A stretch of 64,000 nt of DNA from Aquisphaera giovannonii. GTDB lineage: Bacteria > Planctomycetota > Planctomycetia > Isosphaerales > Isosphaeraceae. The notes under the pieces are model-generated. The model saw only the letters and a list, made by a program, of their open reading frames with translations, was not told the origin of the DNA and searched no databases. The stretch spans positions 2,914,001 through 2,978,000 of the forward strand of contig NZ_CP042997.1 in NCBI RefSeq assembly GCF_008087625.1, read 5' to 3'. The translations under genes were made by a program, and so were the position numbers. This document shows, in pieces, positions 16,863-25,536 of the stretch (positions are counted from its first letter, which is position 1; each line of letters opens with the position of its first letter).

Positions 16863-19430
16863 ATGAAGCGACGACGAATTCCGGGGCTGGCTCTCTGCTT
16901 CCTCTTCAGTGCTGGGCCCCTGCTCGCCAGCGCTCAGCAAGTCCCCTCGGATGCCGACCCGGCCCGATCGCCGGACGACGGGCTCGCCAGCGAAATCCCG
17001 GCGAGCCGCCCCCTCGCGGCGGCCGAAGCCCCGGCACCGAGGCTGGGGAGGGTCGCGGATCAGCCGGTAAAGCCCCTCGCCGAAGGGCCGCTGCACGAGG
17101 CGTTCCTTTCGCCTCGCAAGGACGTGCTGCCGCCGGCGGTCCAGAAGACTCCACCGCCGCCGGTCGTCGAACGGCCCGCCGTGGACCCGCCTTCCACGAC
17201 GGCGGAGTGGATCGAGGGTTACTGGGAATGGGATCCCGGACGCAAGGACTTCGTCTGGGTCACCGGCACCTGGCGCATCCCTCCGCCCGGCCGGTTCTGG
17301 GTCAACGGCTACTGGAAGCGAGACCAGGACGGGTGGCACCGCGTGGCGGGATTCTGGAGCGATCGCAAGACCGATCGGCTCGACTACCGCAAGAACGGTC
17401 CGCCGCAGGATCGGCCCGACGAAGACCCCGGCCAGGCCCCGGCGGACGACACGTTCTACGTCCCGGGACAGTACTACCCCGATGGTGACGGAGTTGTCTG
17501 GAAGAAGGGCTTCTGGACGAAGGCCCAGGAAGGTTGGGCCTGGGTCCCGGCCCAGTGGGTCCATCAGGCCGAGGGATGGGTCTTCCAGGACGGCTACTGG
17601 GACAGGACCCTGGAGGACCGCGGAACCCTCTTCGCCCCCGCCCAGGTGGATCGTTCGGCGCCGCAGAACGGCGAAGTGACCTATCAGCCCTATGCTCAGG
17701 TCACGCCCGACCTTTACGGCCAGCTCAACGGGGCTTTCGGACGCCCCAACTCCTACTACGACGGCTATCCCGGCGTCTTCTATGACGAGGATGGGCGCTT
17801 CTACGGGTACGCGAACTACGGGACCCTCGGGGGCTACTATGGATACCTGGATTACCCCTACTACGGGGGCGGAGGCTATCCGTACATCACCACGCCGGTC
17901 TATGGCGGATACGGGACGACGCTGGGATATGGGCTGCCCTACGGCTACAGCCTGTGCGGCAACGCCCTGAGCTGCCTCGGAGGGTTCGGCTGCGGTATGC
18001 CGGTGCTTGGGCTGGGTTGGGGCGGGCTCGGGTATGGGGGCCTCGGCTGGGGAGGACTCGGCTACGGCGGACTCGGCTACGGCGGACTCGGCTGGGGCGG
18101 GCTCGGATATGGCGGGCTCGGCTGGGGTGGATTGGGCTACGGCGGACTCGGCTGGGGCGGATTCGGTTGGGGCTGGCCGATGTGGGGCCTGGGATGGGGC
18201 GGATGGGGCTGGGGTGGCCTGGGATGGGGCGGATGGGGCTGGGGTGGCCTCGGCTGGGGCGGGCTCGGCTGGGGCGGATGGGGCTGGGGAGGACTCGGCT
18301 GGGGCGGGCTCGGCTGGGGCGGATGGGGTTGGGGCGGCTGGAACCGCTGGTGCAATCGCTACCCCTATAGCCCCGGTCGGATGCATCAGGGAAACGGTCA
18401 GGGGCGAGGTGGAATCGGTCAGGGCGGCATGGCCGGGAATGGTCGCAGCCTCAACGGCAATTTCAACCGGACTGGGCTGGCCCATAATGTCGGCCAGGGC
18501 CTTGGCCGGGGCGGTGCGGGAGGCCCGGCCGCTCGGGGTGGCCACAACCAGGGGCTTGCCTTGAACCACCCGTCGCAGGGCTCCCTTCATCATGGCTTGC
18601 AGGGACCAGCGGCCTCGCGAGCGTACGGCAATCCCTTCCGGGGGAGCGGCAACGGGCTCGCGCATCATGCGGCCGGCGGACGCGGCCTTGGGGCCCAGGG
18701 CTCGGCGGCGGGACACGTCCAGCACGCCTCCTCGCTAGCCGGCGGCGCAAACTCCTTCCGACCGGGCTTCAATGGCGTGAACAACGCGACGGTCCACCAT
18801 AACGTGTCACGCCCCGCGTTCGCGGGGAACACGGCCGGGGCGATGGGCCACGGTGCGGGCGGGCTGAACCTAGGCGGTGTGAACGGTCAACACGCGGTCG
18901 GCGGTGCCTATGGCCGCTCCGGGGCCTGGAATGGGGCGCAGGCCGGGGGCGGCCTGGCGGGCGCCGGGCAGGGGGCGTTCCATCAGGGCGGCAATGCGGG
19001 GCTCGGCGGGATGGGCATGGCACCAGGCGGGCATCATGCTGGCGCGTCGGGGATGGGCACCGCCGGACTCGGGGGAGGCGTGCCCGGTGGCCATGCCCTG
19101 GGCGGAGGCTCCTATGCCATGCCCGGAGCGGGCCATGCCGCCGGCATGTACGGAGGTCAAGGAGGGGGCGGCTTAGGGGCCGCGGCCCCGCACATCGGCT
19201 CAGCGGGGTCGCTGGGCGGAGGCTTCGGCGCAGCTCCGCATTATGGCGGCTACGCCGGGTACGGCAGTTTCAGCGGCGGCCACGTGGGCGGTTGGGGCGG
19301 CAGTAGCTTCTCGGGCGGCCATGTAGGAGGGTTCGGCGGCGGCATGGGAGGAGGCCACATGGGCGGTTTCAGCGGCGGGCACATGGGCGGGGGCGGGCAC
19401 ATGGGCGGAGGCGGCGGCGGCCACCGCTGA
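16863..19430 (+). CDS. secreted YXWGXW-type protein with Gly/Trp/Tyr tandem repeats
   Basis: An 855-residue exported protein. It has a signal peptide cleaved after ASA (about residue 24) and a Pro-rich spacer. A Trp-rich middle (about 115-265) has repeated aromatic units (EGYWEWDPG, VTGTWRIPP, VNGYWKRD, AGFWSDRK, KKGFWTKA, QDGYWDRT) as in YXWGXW-repeat proteins. Then come a Tyr/Gly-rich zone, a tandem array of GLGWGG/GLGYGG units (about 385-495) and a Gly/His/Met/Ala-rich C-terminal third ending in GGHMGG units. It has no catalytic domain and is probably an envelope or matrix component. The ATG follows GGAGG at good distance. Expression is probably sigma-54-dependent. Confidence 0.85.
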   Translation: MKRRRIPGLALCFLFSAGPLLASAQQVPSDADPARSPDDGLASEIPASRPLAAAEAPAPRLGRVADQPVKPLAEGPLHEAFLSPRKDVLPPAVQKTPPPPVVERPAVDPPSTTAEWIEGYWEWDPGRKDFVWVTGTWRIPPPGRFWVNGYWKRDQDGWHRVAGFWSDRKTDRLDYRKNGPPQDRPDEDPGQAPADDTFYVPGQYYPDGDGVVWKKGFWTKAQEGWAWVPAQWVHQAEGWVFQDGYWDRTLEDRGTLFAPAQVDRSAPQNGEVTYQPYAQVTPDLYGQLNGAFGRPNSYYDGYPGVFYDEDGRFYGYANYGTLGGYYGYLDYPYYGGGGYPYITTPVYGGYGTTLGYGLPYGYSLCGNALSCLGGFGCGMPVLGLGWGGLGYGGLGWGGLGYGGLGYGGLGWGGLGYGGLGWGGLGYGGLGWGGFGWGWPMWGLGWGGWGWGGLGWGGWGWGGLGWGGLGWGGWGWGGLGWGGLGWGGWGWGGWNRWCNRYPYSPGRMHQGNGQGRGGIGQGGMAGNGRSLNGNFNRTGLAHNVGQGLGRGGAGGPAARGGHNQGLALNHPSQGSLHHGLQGPAASRAYGNPFRGSGNGLAHHAAGGRGLGAQGSAAGHVQHASSLAGGANSFRPGFNGVNNATVHHNVSRPAFAGNTAGAMGHGAGGLNLGGVNGQHAVGGAYGRSGAWNGAQAGGGLAGAGQGAFHQGGNAGLGGMGMAPGGHHAGASGMGTAGLGGGVPGGHALGGGSYAMPGAGHAAGMYGGQGGGGLGAAAPHIGSAGSLGGGFGAAPHYGGYAGYGSFSGGHVGGWGGSSFSGGHVGGFGGGMGGGHMGGFSGGHMGGGGHMGGGGGGHR
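18004..18345 (+). repeat. tandem 18-bp coding repeats (GLG[W/Y]GG)
   Basis: Repeated units such as GGACTCGGCTACGGC and GGGCTCGGCTGGGGC encode six-residue GLGWGG/GLGYGG blocks, with some GWGWGG variants near the 3' half. The array lies inside the gene above and is not intergenic. Confidence 0.85.
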
Positions 19431-19457
19431 GCCGACGAGCTTTCAGTCAGAGGTCAA

Positions 19458-19490
19458 GGGCGGGCCGAATGGCCCGCCCTTTTTGCTTTT
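19458..19490 (+). terminator. intrinsic terminator of the repeat-protein gene
   Basis: GGGCGGGCC (19458-19466), loop GAAT, GGCCCGCCC (19471-19479), then TTTTTGCTTTT: a textbook rho-independent terminator 28 bases after the stop codon. Confidence 0.92.
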
Positions 19491-19497
19491 CCCGTCC

Positions 19498-20793
19498 TTA
19501 CACACGCCAGACGGGCTGGCCCGTGGACCGCATCACGGCGGTCCAAAGGTCGCTCGTCAGGTCCAATTGGCGTTTCTCCGCGATCGCAGTCCGGATCGGG
19601 ACGTGCACCAGCTCGTTGTGCCAGTATCCGATGAGGGTGTCGGTCTTGCCCGCCATCGCCGCATGGACCGCCATGCGAGCCATCTGATCGCTGAGGATCC
19701 GGTCGCCCGCGTTGGCGGGCGTGCTCCGGATGTAGTAGCTCGGGTCGATGTACTTGAGATTGATGGCGATGCCGCGATCCTTGAAGTGCGCGTGGCAGTG
19801 GTCGCGTATCAGGATGCCTATGTCGTCGTGGAGGACGTTCCCGGAAGCGTCCCGGCGGGTGTCGCTGGGCGTGAAGAGGTCCTGGCCGGCCCCTTCCGCG
19901 ACGACCACCAGCGCATGTCCCTTCGAGAGCACGCGCCGCTCGAGCTCGGTGAGGAAACCATCCTCGCCTTCGAGTCGGAAAGGGATCTCCGGGATCAGGA
20001 CGAAATTCGCGTCCTGGCTCGCCAGCGCCGCACCGGCCGCGATGAATCCCGCATTGCGGCCCATCAACTTCACCAGGCCGATGCCGTTCGGGGCGCAGCG
20101 GGCCTCGACGTGGGCACCCCGCAGGACCTCCTCGGCCTTCTCCAGCGCCGTGTCGTAGCCGAAGGACTTGTAGACGTAATGCAGGTCGTTGTCGATCGTC
20201 TTGGGGATGCCGACGACGGCCTTCTTCAGGCCCCTCCGCTCCACTTCGTCGGAAATGGCCGCGGCGCCTCGCTGGGTGCCGTCGCCCCCCACGCAGAACA
20301 GGATGTCGATCTCGTCGCGGACGAGCGTGTCGACGATGACCCCGACCTCCTGGCTCCCTCGCGAGCTGCCCAGGACGGTCCCGCCCAGGTAGTGGATGTT
20401 GTCGACGAACGCGGGGGTCAGCTCGACCATCCTCAGCCCGCTGTCGGGATTCAGGCCCATGTAGCCGTTGCGCACGCCCAGGACACGCGGCACCAGGTAG
20501 TTGTAGGCGAGCTCGCAGTAGACCGATCGGATCACGTTGTTGAGGCCCGGCGAGAGGCCGCCGCAGGTGACGACCGCCGCCGTGGTCTTCGCGGGATCGA
20601 AGTAGATCGAAGCGCGGGGCCCCGCCTCCTCGAAGCAGAGGCCCCCCCAGTCGGCGGCGCCGGCGCCGCACTTGTGCTGGTAGAGGATCCTCGCGTCGTC
20701 CTCCACGAAGCCCACGTCGTGGAGCCGGGAGAGCGGCGAAGGGCGGGTGCAAGGACCGAGCGTCTTGATCGCGAAGTCTTCCTGGGCTGGCAT
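19498..20793 (-). CDS. 6-phosphofructokinase, ATP-type of the TP0108 clade
   Basis: It phosphorylates fructose 6-phosphate in glycolysis. The 431-residue protein has the long N-terminal extension of the TP0108/plant/trypanosome clade. Motifs are TCGGLSPGLNNVIR, VGGDGTQRG, PKTIDNDL, MGRNAGF and PEIPF. GGDGT (not GGDDT) indicates ATP as donor, while the Lys in PKTIDND is found both in this clade and in pyrophosphate-dependent enzymes; the combination fits ATP-PFK of this clade. The start ATG at 20793 is preceded by few alternatives. It is followed after a short gap on the same strand by nothing; purH lies upstream and may be co-transcribed. Confidence 0.93.
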   Translation of the reverse strand: MPAQEDFAIKTLGPCTRPSPLSRLHDVGFVEDDARILYQHKCGAGAADWGGLCFEEAGPRASIYFDPAKTTAAVVTCGGLSPGLNNVIRSVYCELAYNYLVPRVLGVRNGYMGLNPDSGLRMVELTPAFVDNIHYLGGTVLGSSRGSQEVGVIVDTLVRDEIDILFCVGGDGTQRGAAAISDEVERRGLKKAVVGIPKTIDNDLHYVYKSFGYDTALEKAEEVLRGAHVEARCAPNGIGLVKLMGRNAGFIAAGAALASQDANFVLIPEIPFRLEGEDGFLTELERRVLSKGHALVVVAEGAGQDLFTPSDTRRDASGNVLHDDIGILIRDHCHAHFKDRGIAINLKYIDPSYYIRSTPANAGDRILSDQMARMAVHAAMAGKTDTLIGYWHNELVHVPIRTAIAEKRQLDLTSDLWTAVMRSTGQPVWRV

Positions 20794-20939
20794 GGCGGCA
20801 TCGGCTCCTCGACATCGTCGGCCATGGGCCGGCCCCGTACGCCGGGGGCCGCCCCGCGCCGCACCGATTATAACGGGAGCAGCCCCGCCGGACGTCTACC
20901 GCGCCAGGAAACGCGGCCGGAGGTCACGCACGGCGCACG

Positions 20940-22556
20940 TCAATGGCGGAAATGACGCCTGCCCGTGAGCACCATGGCCATGCCGTGCTCGTCGCAGGCG
21001 GTGACCGTCTCGTCATCCCGCCGAGAGCCGCCGGGCTGGATGATGGCGGAGACCCCGGACGCCGCGGCGATGTCGGGACCGTCCCGGAAGGGGAAGAAGG
21101 CGTCCGAGGCGAGCACCGCGCCCGCGGCACGCTCGCCGGCCTTGGACACGGCGATCCTCACGGAGTCCACCCGGCTCATCTGCCCCGCCCCCACGCCCAG
21201 GAGCTGTCCGTCCTTCGCGACGACGATGGCGTTGGATTTCACCATGGCGCACACGCGCCAGGCGAAGGCCAGGTCTCGCTTCTCGCGGTCGTCGGGGGCC
21301 CGCTTCGTGGCGACCCGGCCGCCCGCGGGGTCGTGCTCCACGAGGTCCCAATCCTGCAGCAGCATACCCCCCTCGATCCTCCTCAGGTCGAAGCCCGAGG
21401 GCGCCGCGGAGCCGGGTCCGATGGGCCCTCCGAGGTCGATGAGGCGGACGCTATTCTTCCAGGTTGGCTTGGTCGTCAGCCACTCGAAGGCATCGGCCTC
21501 GAATCCGGGGGCCAGAACCGCCTCCAGGAAGCGGCCCGGCGCGCACATCCGCTTCGCCGTGGGCAGGTCCACGGTCCGGTTGAGCCCGACGATGCCGCCG
21601 AAAGCACTCACCGGGTCTCCCTCGTACGCCCGCTCGAAGGCCGACTCCAGGTCCTGGCCGACCGCCGCGCCGCAGGGGTTGTTGTGCTTCAGGACGCAGG
21701 CGGCGGGCTCGTCGAACATGCGGATCAGCTTCAGCGCGCTGTCCAGGTCCAGCAGGTTGTTGTAGGAAAGCTCCTTGCCGTGCCGGACGCTGGCGGTGGC
21801 CAGGTTGGGCCCGGTCGCCGACGAGTCGGCGTAGAATCCCGCGCGCTGGTGAGGATTCTCGCCGTACCGGAGTGCCAACTTCAGCGGGAAGCGGACGGCC
21901 AGCCCCGACGGGAGGTCCCCCGCCGGCTTGTCGTCCGCGAAGGCCCCCTCGAGATAGTCGGCGATGGCCTCGTCGTACTGGCCCGTGGATCGGTAAGCCT
22001 CCAGCGCGAGCCTTCTCCGGGTCGCGAGGGTCGTGCCGCCCGCGGTGAGGTACTCGCCCAGGAAGCGCTCATACTGCAACGGGCTCGTCAGCACCGCGAC
22101 GTGGTCGTGGTTCTTGGCCGCCCCTCGGATCAGGGACGGGCCGCCGATGTCGATATTCTCGACGGCCTCCTCGAAGGTCGTCTGCGGCCTGGCGATCGTC
22201 GCGGCGAACGGATAGAGATTCACCACGACGAGGTCGATCGGCTCGATGCCCTGCGCGGCGAGGACGGACAGGTCTTCCTCCACGTTTCGCCGCGCCAGGA
22301 TGCCGCCGTGGATCCTGGGATGGAGCGTCTTGACCCGGCCGCCGAGGATCTCCGCCTGGCCCGTGTAGTCGGCGACCTCCGTGACGGGGAGGCCGGCGCC
22401 GGCGATCGCGGAGTGCGTGCCGCCGCTCGCCAGCAGGACGACCCCGCGGGAGGACAGGGCACGAGCGAGTTCCACGAGCCCGGCCTTGTCCGAGACGCTC
22501 AGGATCGCCCGTCGGATGGCCACCAGCCCTTCGCCGGCGTGTTCTGTGTTCGACAT
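20940..22556 (-). CDS. purH: bifunctional AICAR transformylase/IMP cyclohydrolase
   Basis: PurH carries out the last two steps of IMP synthesis. The 538 residues contain the IMP cyclohydrolase part (RRAILSVSDK, ASGGTHSAI, GRVKTLHPRIHGGIL, about 15-150) and the transformylase part (RYGENPHQ, SYNNLLDLD, LKHNNPCG with the Lys-His pair, FPFRDG, IIQPGGSRRD). The length is normal and no key motif is missing. The start MSNTEHAGEG is at 22556. The phosphofructokinase gene follows after about 145 bases on the same strand. Confidence 0.97.
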   Translation of the reverse strand: MSNTEHAGEGLVAIRRAILSVSDKAGLVELARALSSRGVVLLASGGTHSAIAGAGLPVTEVADYTGQAEILGGRVKTLHPRIHGGILARRNVEEDLSVLAAQGIEPIDLVVVNLYPFAATIARPQTTFEEAVENIDIGGPSLIRGAAKNHDHVAVLTSPLQYERFLGEYLTAGGTTLATRRRLALEAYRSTGQYDEAIADYLEGAFADDKPAGDLPSGLAVRFPLKLALRYGENPHQRAGFYADSSATGPNLATASVRHGKELSYNNLLDLDSALKLIRMFDEPAACVLKHNNPCGAAVGQDLESAFERAYEGDPVSAFGGIVGLNRTVDLPTAKRMCAPGRFLEAVLAPGFEADAFEWLTTKPTWKNSVRLIDLGGPIGPGSAAPSGFDLRRIEGGMLLQDWDLVEHDPAGGRVATKRAPDDREKRDLAFAWRVCAMVKSNAIVVAKDGQLLGVGAGQMSRVDSVRIAVSKAGERAAGAVLASDAFFPFRDGPDIAAASGVSAIIQPGGSRRDDETVTACDEHGMAMVLTGRRHFRH

Positions 22557-22619
22557 TCGAGTCTACCCGGAGGTCCCCACGTTGCTGTGCCTGCTGGAAG
22601 GTCGTCGAAAAACGAGAAT

Positions 22620-22655
22620 CCCCGACGCCTCGCCCCATGGGCGGAGGCGTCGGGG
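22620..22655 (-). terminator. terminator of the PQQ-repeat gene
   Basis: CCCCGACGCCTC (22620-22631) pairs perfectly with GAGGCGTCGGGG (22644-22655). On the minus strand it is followed by ATTCTCGTTTTT. It lies after the stop codon at 22734 and before the purH start. Confidence 0.8.
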
Positions 22656-22733
22656 TTGGGATGCGCCGCGGATCGCGGACTTGGGCCGGATTCCCCGGGA
22701 CCGCCTTCACTGAGGCAGCGCGGGGCCATCGCC

Positions 22734-24134
22734 CTAGGGCTTCTCGGACTCGGATTTCTCCGCCTCGGGGGCGTCGGCGTCGGGCTTCGGCTCGGCATCG
22801 GGCTTCGCTGCCGGGTCCGCCGCGGCGTCGCCCGCGCTGTCCTTGTTCTCGGATTCCTTGCCCTCGGCGCCCGGTTCCGTGGTCGCGGCGGGCGCTGGGG
22901 GCTTCTTCAGCCCCTCCGGCGGGATATACCCGAACGGCAAGGCCTTGGGATCTCGCAGGAGCTTCGGCTCGGTGGCGCCGATCTCCCGGAGGCAGACGAC
23001 GATCCCCGAGCTGGTGCCCAGGCAGAGACGGTCGTCGTACCGGTTCAGCATCGAGAGCTCGAAATCGCGCAGATTCAGGCCGGCCCGCTGACGCGTCGCC
23101 GCCGCATCGGCGAGCAATTTGCCGGCCGTCCGATCGACCACGATCAGGTCCTGATTCGTGGATCGGAGGTAGACGCGTGTCGGGCTGAGGGAGAGGAGGG
23201 TCGCTTCCGGAGTGGGGATGCTCCACTTCGGCGTCCCGGTCGCGGGCTCCAGCGAACTCAGGACGCCGGCCTCGTTGATGGTCAGGATGTCCTCCCCCGC
23301 GACCAAGGGGGACTGGAGGATGGGCGAGCCCGAGGGGAAGACCCACTGATTCTGCGCCGTCAACAGGTCCACGGCGTACAGGTTCTTGTCCGCCGAAGGG
23401 ATGAGGAGCGTGCGGGTCCCGTACGCGCCGAGGCCGTCGCCGATCTTGCCCCCGGTCCGGATCCGGTAGAGGGTGATCTGCTGATCGTTGAGCACCACGT
23501 AGACCCGCCCGTCTGTCGACCCGAAGGCCACGACATGCTGGGCCATCAGCGGCAGCGTGTCGACCGGGCCGCTGGTCTGCCAGCCCCATTCCATGCCCGG
23601 CTTGGTCCGGATCGTCGGGTTGCCCTTGGCATCCCGGGACCGCAGGCTGTACGCGTTCAGGCGTCCTTCCGCCGTGCCGACGAGCACTCGGTCCTCATCC
23701 GCCACCGTGCCGGACGTGGGGATCGCACCCAGGGATAGCCTCCAGATGACCCTGCCCTTGTTCTTGTCGAAGCCGATCAGCGTCTCGCCGACCGTGCCGA
23801 AGACCGCGTACGAGTTGGAGGAGATCGGCCGGGCGAATGGGGTGTAGCCCCCCAGGCTCGCCGTCCACCTCAGCTTCCCCGTCTCGGCGTCGAACGCGTG
23901 CAGGCCGCCATTGTTGGTCTGCGCGAAAATGAGGTCGGCGCTCCGGCTCACCCGCAGGACACGCTCCGTCTCGGAGAGCGCCACCACGGCGATCCACTGC
24001 CTCTCCAGCCCGACGCGGGCGAGCTGCGTCCTGGTGGGGATCATGTCCCTCGTGTAAGGGATCTGGGCACGGACCGCGGTCGAGCCAAGGCTCAGCAGCG
24101 CGAACGCCAGGACCGCGACGCGTCGGCAGGACAT
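22734..24134 (-). CDS. secreted PQQ-binding-like (BamB-like) beta-propeller protein
   Basis: A 466-residue exported protein with a signal peptide (MSCRRVAVLAFALLS ... AVRAQ). It has beta-propeller blades of the PQQ_2 type: FAQTNNGGLHAFDAETGKLRW, GFDKNKGRVIWRLS, LYAVDLLTAQNQWVF, LSSLEPATGTPKW, and LIVVDRTAGKL. The last 60 residues are a disordered Pro/Ala/Glu/Asp tail. No dehydrogenase residues are visible, so a scaffold role in the envelope is more likely than enzymatic activity. The open frame runs up to 24446, but the signal peptide fixes the start at 24134, with AAAGGAA ahead of it. Confidence 0.82.
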   Translation of the reverse strand: MSCRRVAVLAFALLSLGSTAVRAQIPYTRDMIPTRTQLARVGLERQWIAVVALSETERVLRVSRSADLIFAQTNNGGLHAFDAETGKLRWTASLGGYTPFARPISSNSYAVFGTVGETLIGFDKNKGRVIWRLSLGAIPTSGTVADEDRVLVGTAEGRLNAYSLRSRDAKGNPTIRTKPGMEWGWQTSGPVDTLPLMAQHVVAFGSTDGRVYVVLNDQQITLYRIRTGGKIGDGLGAYGTRTLLIPSADKNLYAVDLLTAQNQWVFPSGSPILQSPLVAGEDILTINEAGVLSSLEPATGTPKWSIPTPEATLLSLSPTRVYLRSTNQDLIVVDRTAGKLLADAAATRQRAGLNLRDFELSMLNRYDDRLCLGTSSGIVVCLREIGATEPKLLRDPKALPFGYIPPEGLKKPPAPAATTEPGAEGKESENKDSAGDAAADPAAKPDAEPKPDADAPEAEKSESEKP

Positions 24135-24575
24135 GGCCTGTTCCTTTCGATTGCCCGGAAGTTGCCGCCGGATAGTGATCATCTCATCCCTAACCAAAAT
24201 CGACGCGGGATTCAAGCTAGGCAATCTGGGAATTGTGACGGGCCCGCGCAGGCTGGTTTGATGTTTCATCCTGTCGTTGCGAACCCTGGGGGAGTTCGGT
24301 GGGACGGGAACACCTCTTCCCCATGATTCTACACCAGGACGAATCGAAGGCCGGGAGGGTGTCCGAATTTCCCGGCCTACGCCCCGGTTCCCGTCGGTAC
24401 GTCCGTACTGGTTGAGGAACTTCCGGGTCGCCGGGATGGAACTCAAACGGCCACCAGGGCCGGATTAGGAGTGAGCGCAATCCCGTCGCGAGGGGGCACG
24501 TCCCGTCGGTCCGATCCCCAGGCTGGCCGGGCCTCCGCTCGAAAAATTGCGGGCATCGACAGAAATGGTTCGGAG
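24135..24575. other. divergent intergenic region
   Basis: It lies between two genes facing away from each other and must contain both promoters, but I see no box pair that stands out. No gene or repeat was found. Confidence 0.3.
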
Positions 24576-25388
24576 ATGCTATACATCCATGGCCATCTGG
24601 AGAGGCTCATCTTGCCCGCCGACTGGGGGCCGCCTGGGAATGTCCTCGTCATGAGTCGTATCGATATCGAGGTCCAAAACGAAGCGACCGGCTTCATGAT
24701 CAGCTCCCGGGGCCTCTGCGGGCGCGATTTCTCCGGGATCGACAACGGCGACGAGGCCTGGGCCGAAGCCGTGCGGGACGGCATCATCCTCCCGGTGGAG
24801 CTGGCGCAGGACGAAGCCTTCTGGGTTCGCGTCCTCCTGGATCAGCCATTGTCGAACCAGGAAGATGCGGAATGGATCGGATGCACGCGGCATCGGCTGA
24901 GGGTGCCGGACGGCAAGCTGGAGATCACGGGCGGAGGGCCGGATTTCCTCTGGGACGACGATTCGGAGCAGTACACCCGGACCCTGGACATCCCCCCCGG
25001 CGATTACCTGGCCGAGCTGTACACTTACCTCCAGGGAATCAACGGCGTCTACACGCTCGAGAAGGCGGTCGATGCGGAACCCCTCGGCGCCTACTTCCGG
25101 CGGACCCGGCCGCACATCCCCTTTCCGCTCTGGCTCCGGAATGAATGTGCGGCCGACCCGGATGTCGATCCCGGCCACCAGGCGGAGTGGAACGACGTCG
25201 AGCTCGACTACATGTCGGACCAGCCGCCCTATCTGAGCTTCCTCCTGCGACTGTCCCCCTTCGTCGACGCGCCCGAGCCCGCCCGGCTCGAGCAGGGTTG
25301 GGTCGCCGCGGGGCAGGGGGCTCGTCGGCCGTCGAAATGCCCGCTCGGCCTCGTCGCGGAGTTCTTCCCGCCCGATGCTCCTTCCTGA
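24576..25388 (+). CDS. unknown 270-residue soluble protein
   Basis: No recognised family. It starts MLYIHGHLERLILPADWGPPG and has an acidic, beta-rich character, with a motif block FLWDDDSEQYTRTLDIPPGDYLAELYTYLQGING near residues 125-160 and WLRNECAADP near 190. It has no signal peptide or membrane segment. Cysteines are few and not clustered. A GTG at 24471 would lengthen it with an Arg-rich segment and is less likely. The PPGDYLAELY pattern recalls bacterial proteins that bind or protect in a beta-sandwich fold, but this is only an impression. Confidence 0.7.
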   Translation: MLYIHGHLERLILPADWGPPGNVLVMSRIDIEVQNEATGFMISSRGLCGRDFSGIDNGDEAWAEAVRDGIILPVELAQDEAFWVRVLLDQPLSNQEDAEWIGCTRHRLRVPDGKLEITGGGPDFLWDDDSEQYTRTLDIPPGDYLAELYTYLQGINGVYTLEKAVDAEPLGAYFRRTRPHIPFPLWLRNECAADPDVDPGHQAEWNDVELDYMSDQPPYLSFLLRLSPFVDAPEPARLEQGWVAAGQGARRPSKCPLGLVAEFFPPDAPS

Positions 25389-25536
25389 TGCGGGCGGGGC
25401 AGGCGGATCGGGGATGCTTCCCGGGCTGACCTTGTCCCGGATTGTCAGGGCGACGAGCAGGCGATAGCCTGGGTTCGGCCGCATCGTGGCATCGTCGATG
25501 CCTTGCGTCGCGCCCTTCCTAGCCGGCAGCGCCAGC

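Noticed and set aside
18004-18345. CRISPR-like or satellite array
   Set aside because: The repeats have no spacers and encode GLGWGG units in one long open frame.
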